From positions 1 to 22,848 of IMG/VR virus record IMGVR_UViG_3300025685_000031: a DNA stretch of 22,848 nt; one strand, 5' to 3'. This stretch comes from a virus. The translations under genes and the position numbers were made by a program. Every line of letters starts with the position of its first letter. Position 1 is the stretch's first letter. The notes beneath the pieces were generated by a model. It saw only the letters and a list, made by a program, of their open reading frames with translations, searched no databases and was not told where the DNA came from. Below are positions 22,662-22,848 of the stretch, in pieces.

Positions 22662-22848
22662 TTATGCCGCGAAACGAGTAATTTTCAAGGTGTAGCCGTC
22701 AGCCGTGGCTGATGGGCCTGATTTTCGAATCGCCTGATAGCCGAGGTTAAGCATAACATCCTCGTTCTTGCCAGAGACTTCAGGTACGCCTTCAGAAAAC
22801 TTGATAGCAGGCATCTCAAAGATCAAAGCGGATCCGTCGCTAGACGCA
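22662..22848 (-). CDS. Major tail (tube) protein, C-terminal part only
   Basis: Reading the - strand from the right edge gives 61 codons ending in TAA at 22662-22664; the gene begins outside the window. The visible peptide contains FEMPAIKFSEGVPEVSGKNE, LNLGYQAIRKS and ends YTLKITRFAA, the typical C-terminus of phage tail tube subunits. Its place just before the hairpin and the G/T chaperones supports this. As the tube subunit it is needed in many copies, which agrees with the hairpin following it. Confidence 0.85.
   Translation of the reverse strand, partial: ASSDGSALIFEMPAIKFSEGVPEVSGKNEDVMLNLGYQAIRKSGPSATADGYTLKITRFAA

Overview
This window is part of the genome of a lytic-type, tailed double-stranded DNA phage of siphovirus organisation (long non-contractile tail). 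The evidence is a family A DNA polymerase, nucleotide-metabolism genes, a tape measure gene, a tail assembly chaperone pair with a frameshift site, a lambda gpL/gpJ-like tail tip and a small endolysin. A Gram-negative host is inferred from the M15-type endolysin, the phage lipoprotein and the gpL/gpJ-type tip. No host genes, integrase, repressor or tRNA are visible. The B12-dependent (class II) ribonucleotide reductase and the Leu variant of the polymerase O-helix resemble aquatic/marine phages, but the host cannot be named from sequence alone.

Left arm (1-6645, + strand): one tightly packed replication and nucleotide operon. In order it holds the DNA polymerase (5' end outside the window), a small membrane protein, class II ribonucleotide reductase (nrdJ), a small unknown protein, a VRR-NUC nuclease, a SNF2-like helicase, a dNMP kinase, a 30-residue Cys-rich miniprotein, a small unknown protein and a small lipoprotein. 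Every junction overlaps (GTGA, TAGTG, TAATG, ATGA or longer), which suggests translational coupling throughout. Together the genes supply dNTPs and replicate or process phage DNA.

Centre (6646-6911): a 266-base gap without protein genes where the two arms converge. It holds a candidate promoter, a compact GC-rich segment with several helices and a possible pseudoknot (candidate structured RNA), and two very strong hairpin terminators.

Right arm (22848-6912, - strand, read right to left): the late tail and lysis module. It runs major tail protein (partial), hairpin, tail assembly chaperone G and its -1 frameshift extension T, an HK97 gp10/gpZ-like tail completion protein, the tape measure, two large unrecognised virion proteins, a distal tail-like protein, a gpL-like hub with four cysteines, a gpJ-like tip protein, a membrane-anchored coiled-coil protein, an M15 endolysin and a DUF1353-like protein. 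Genes are nearly abutting. Several start from a recurring leader of the form SD-AACCCCC-start.
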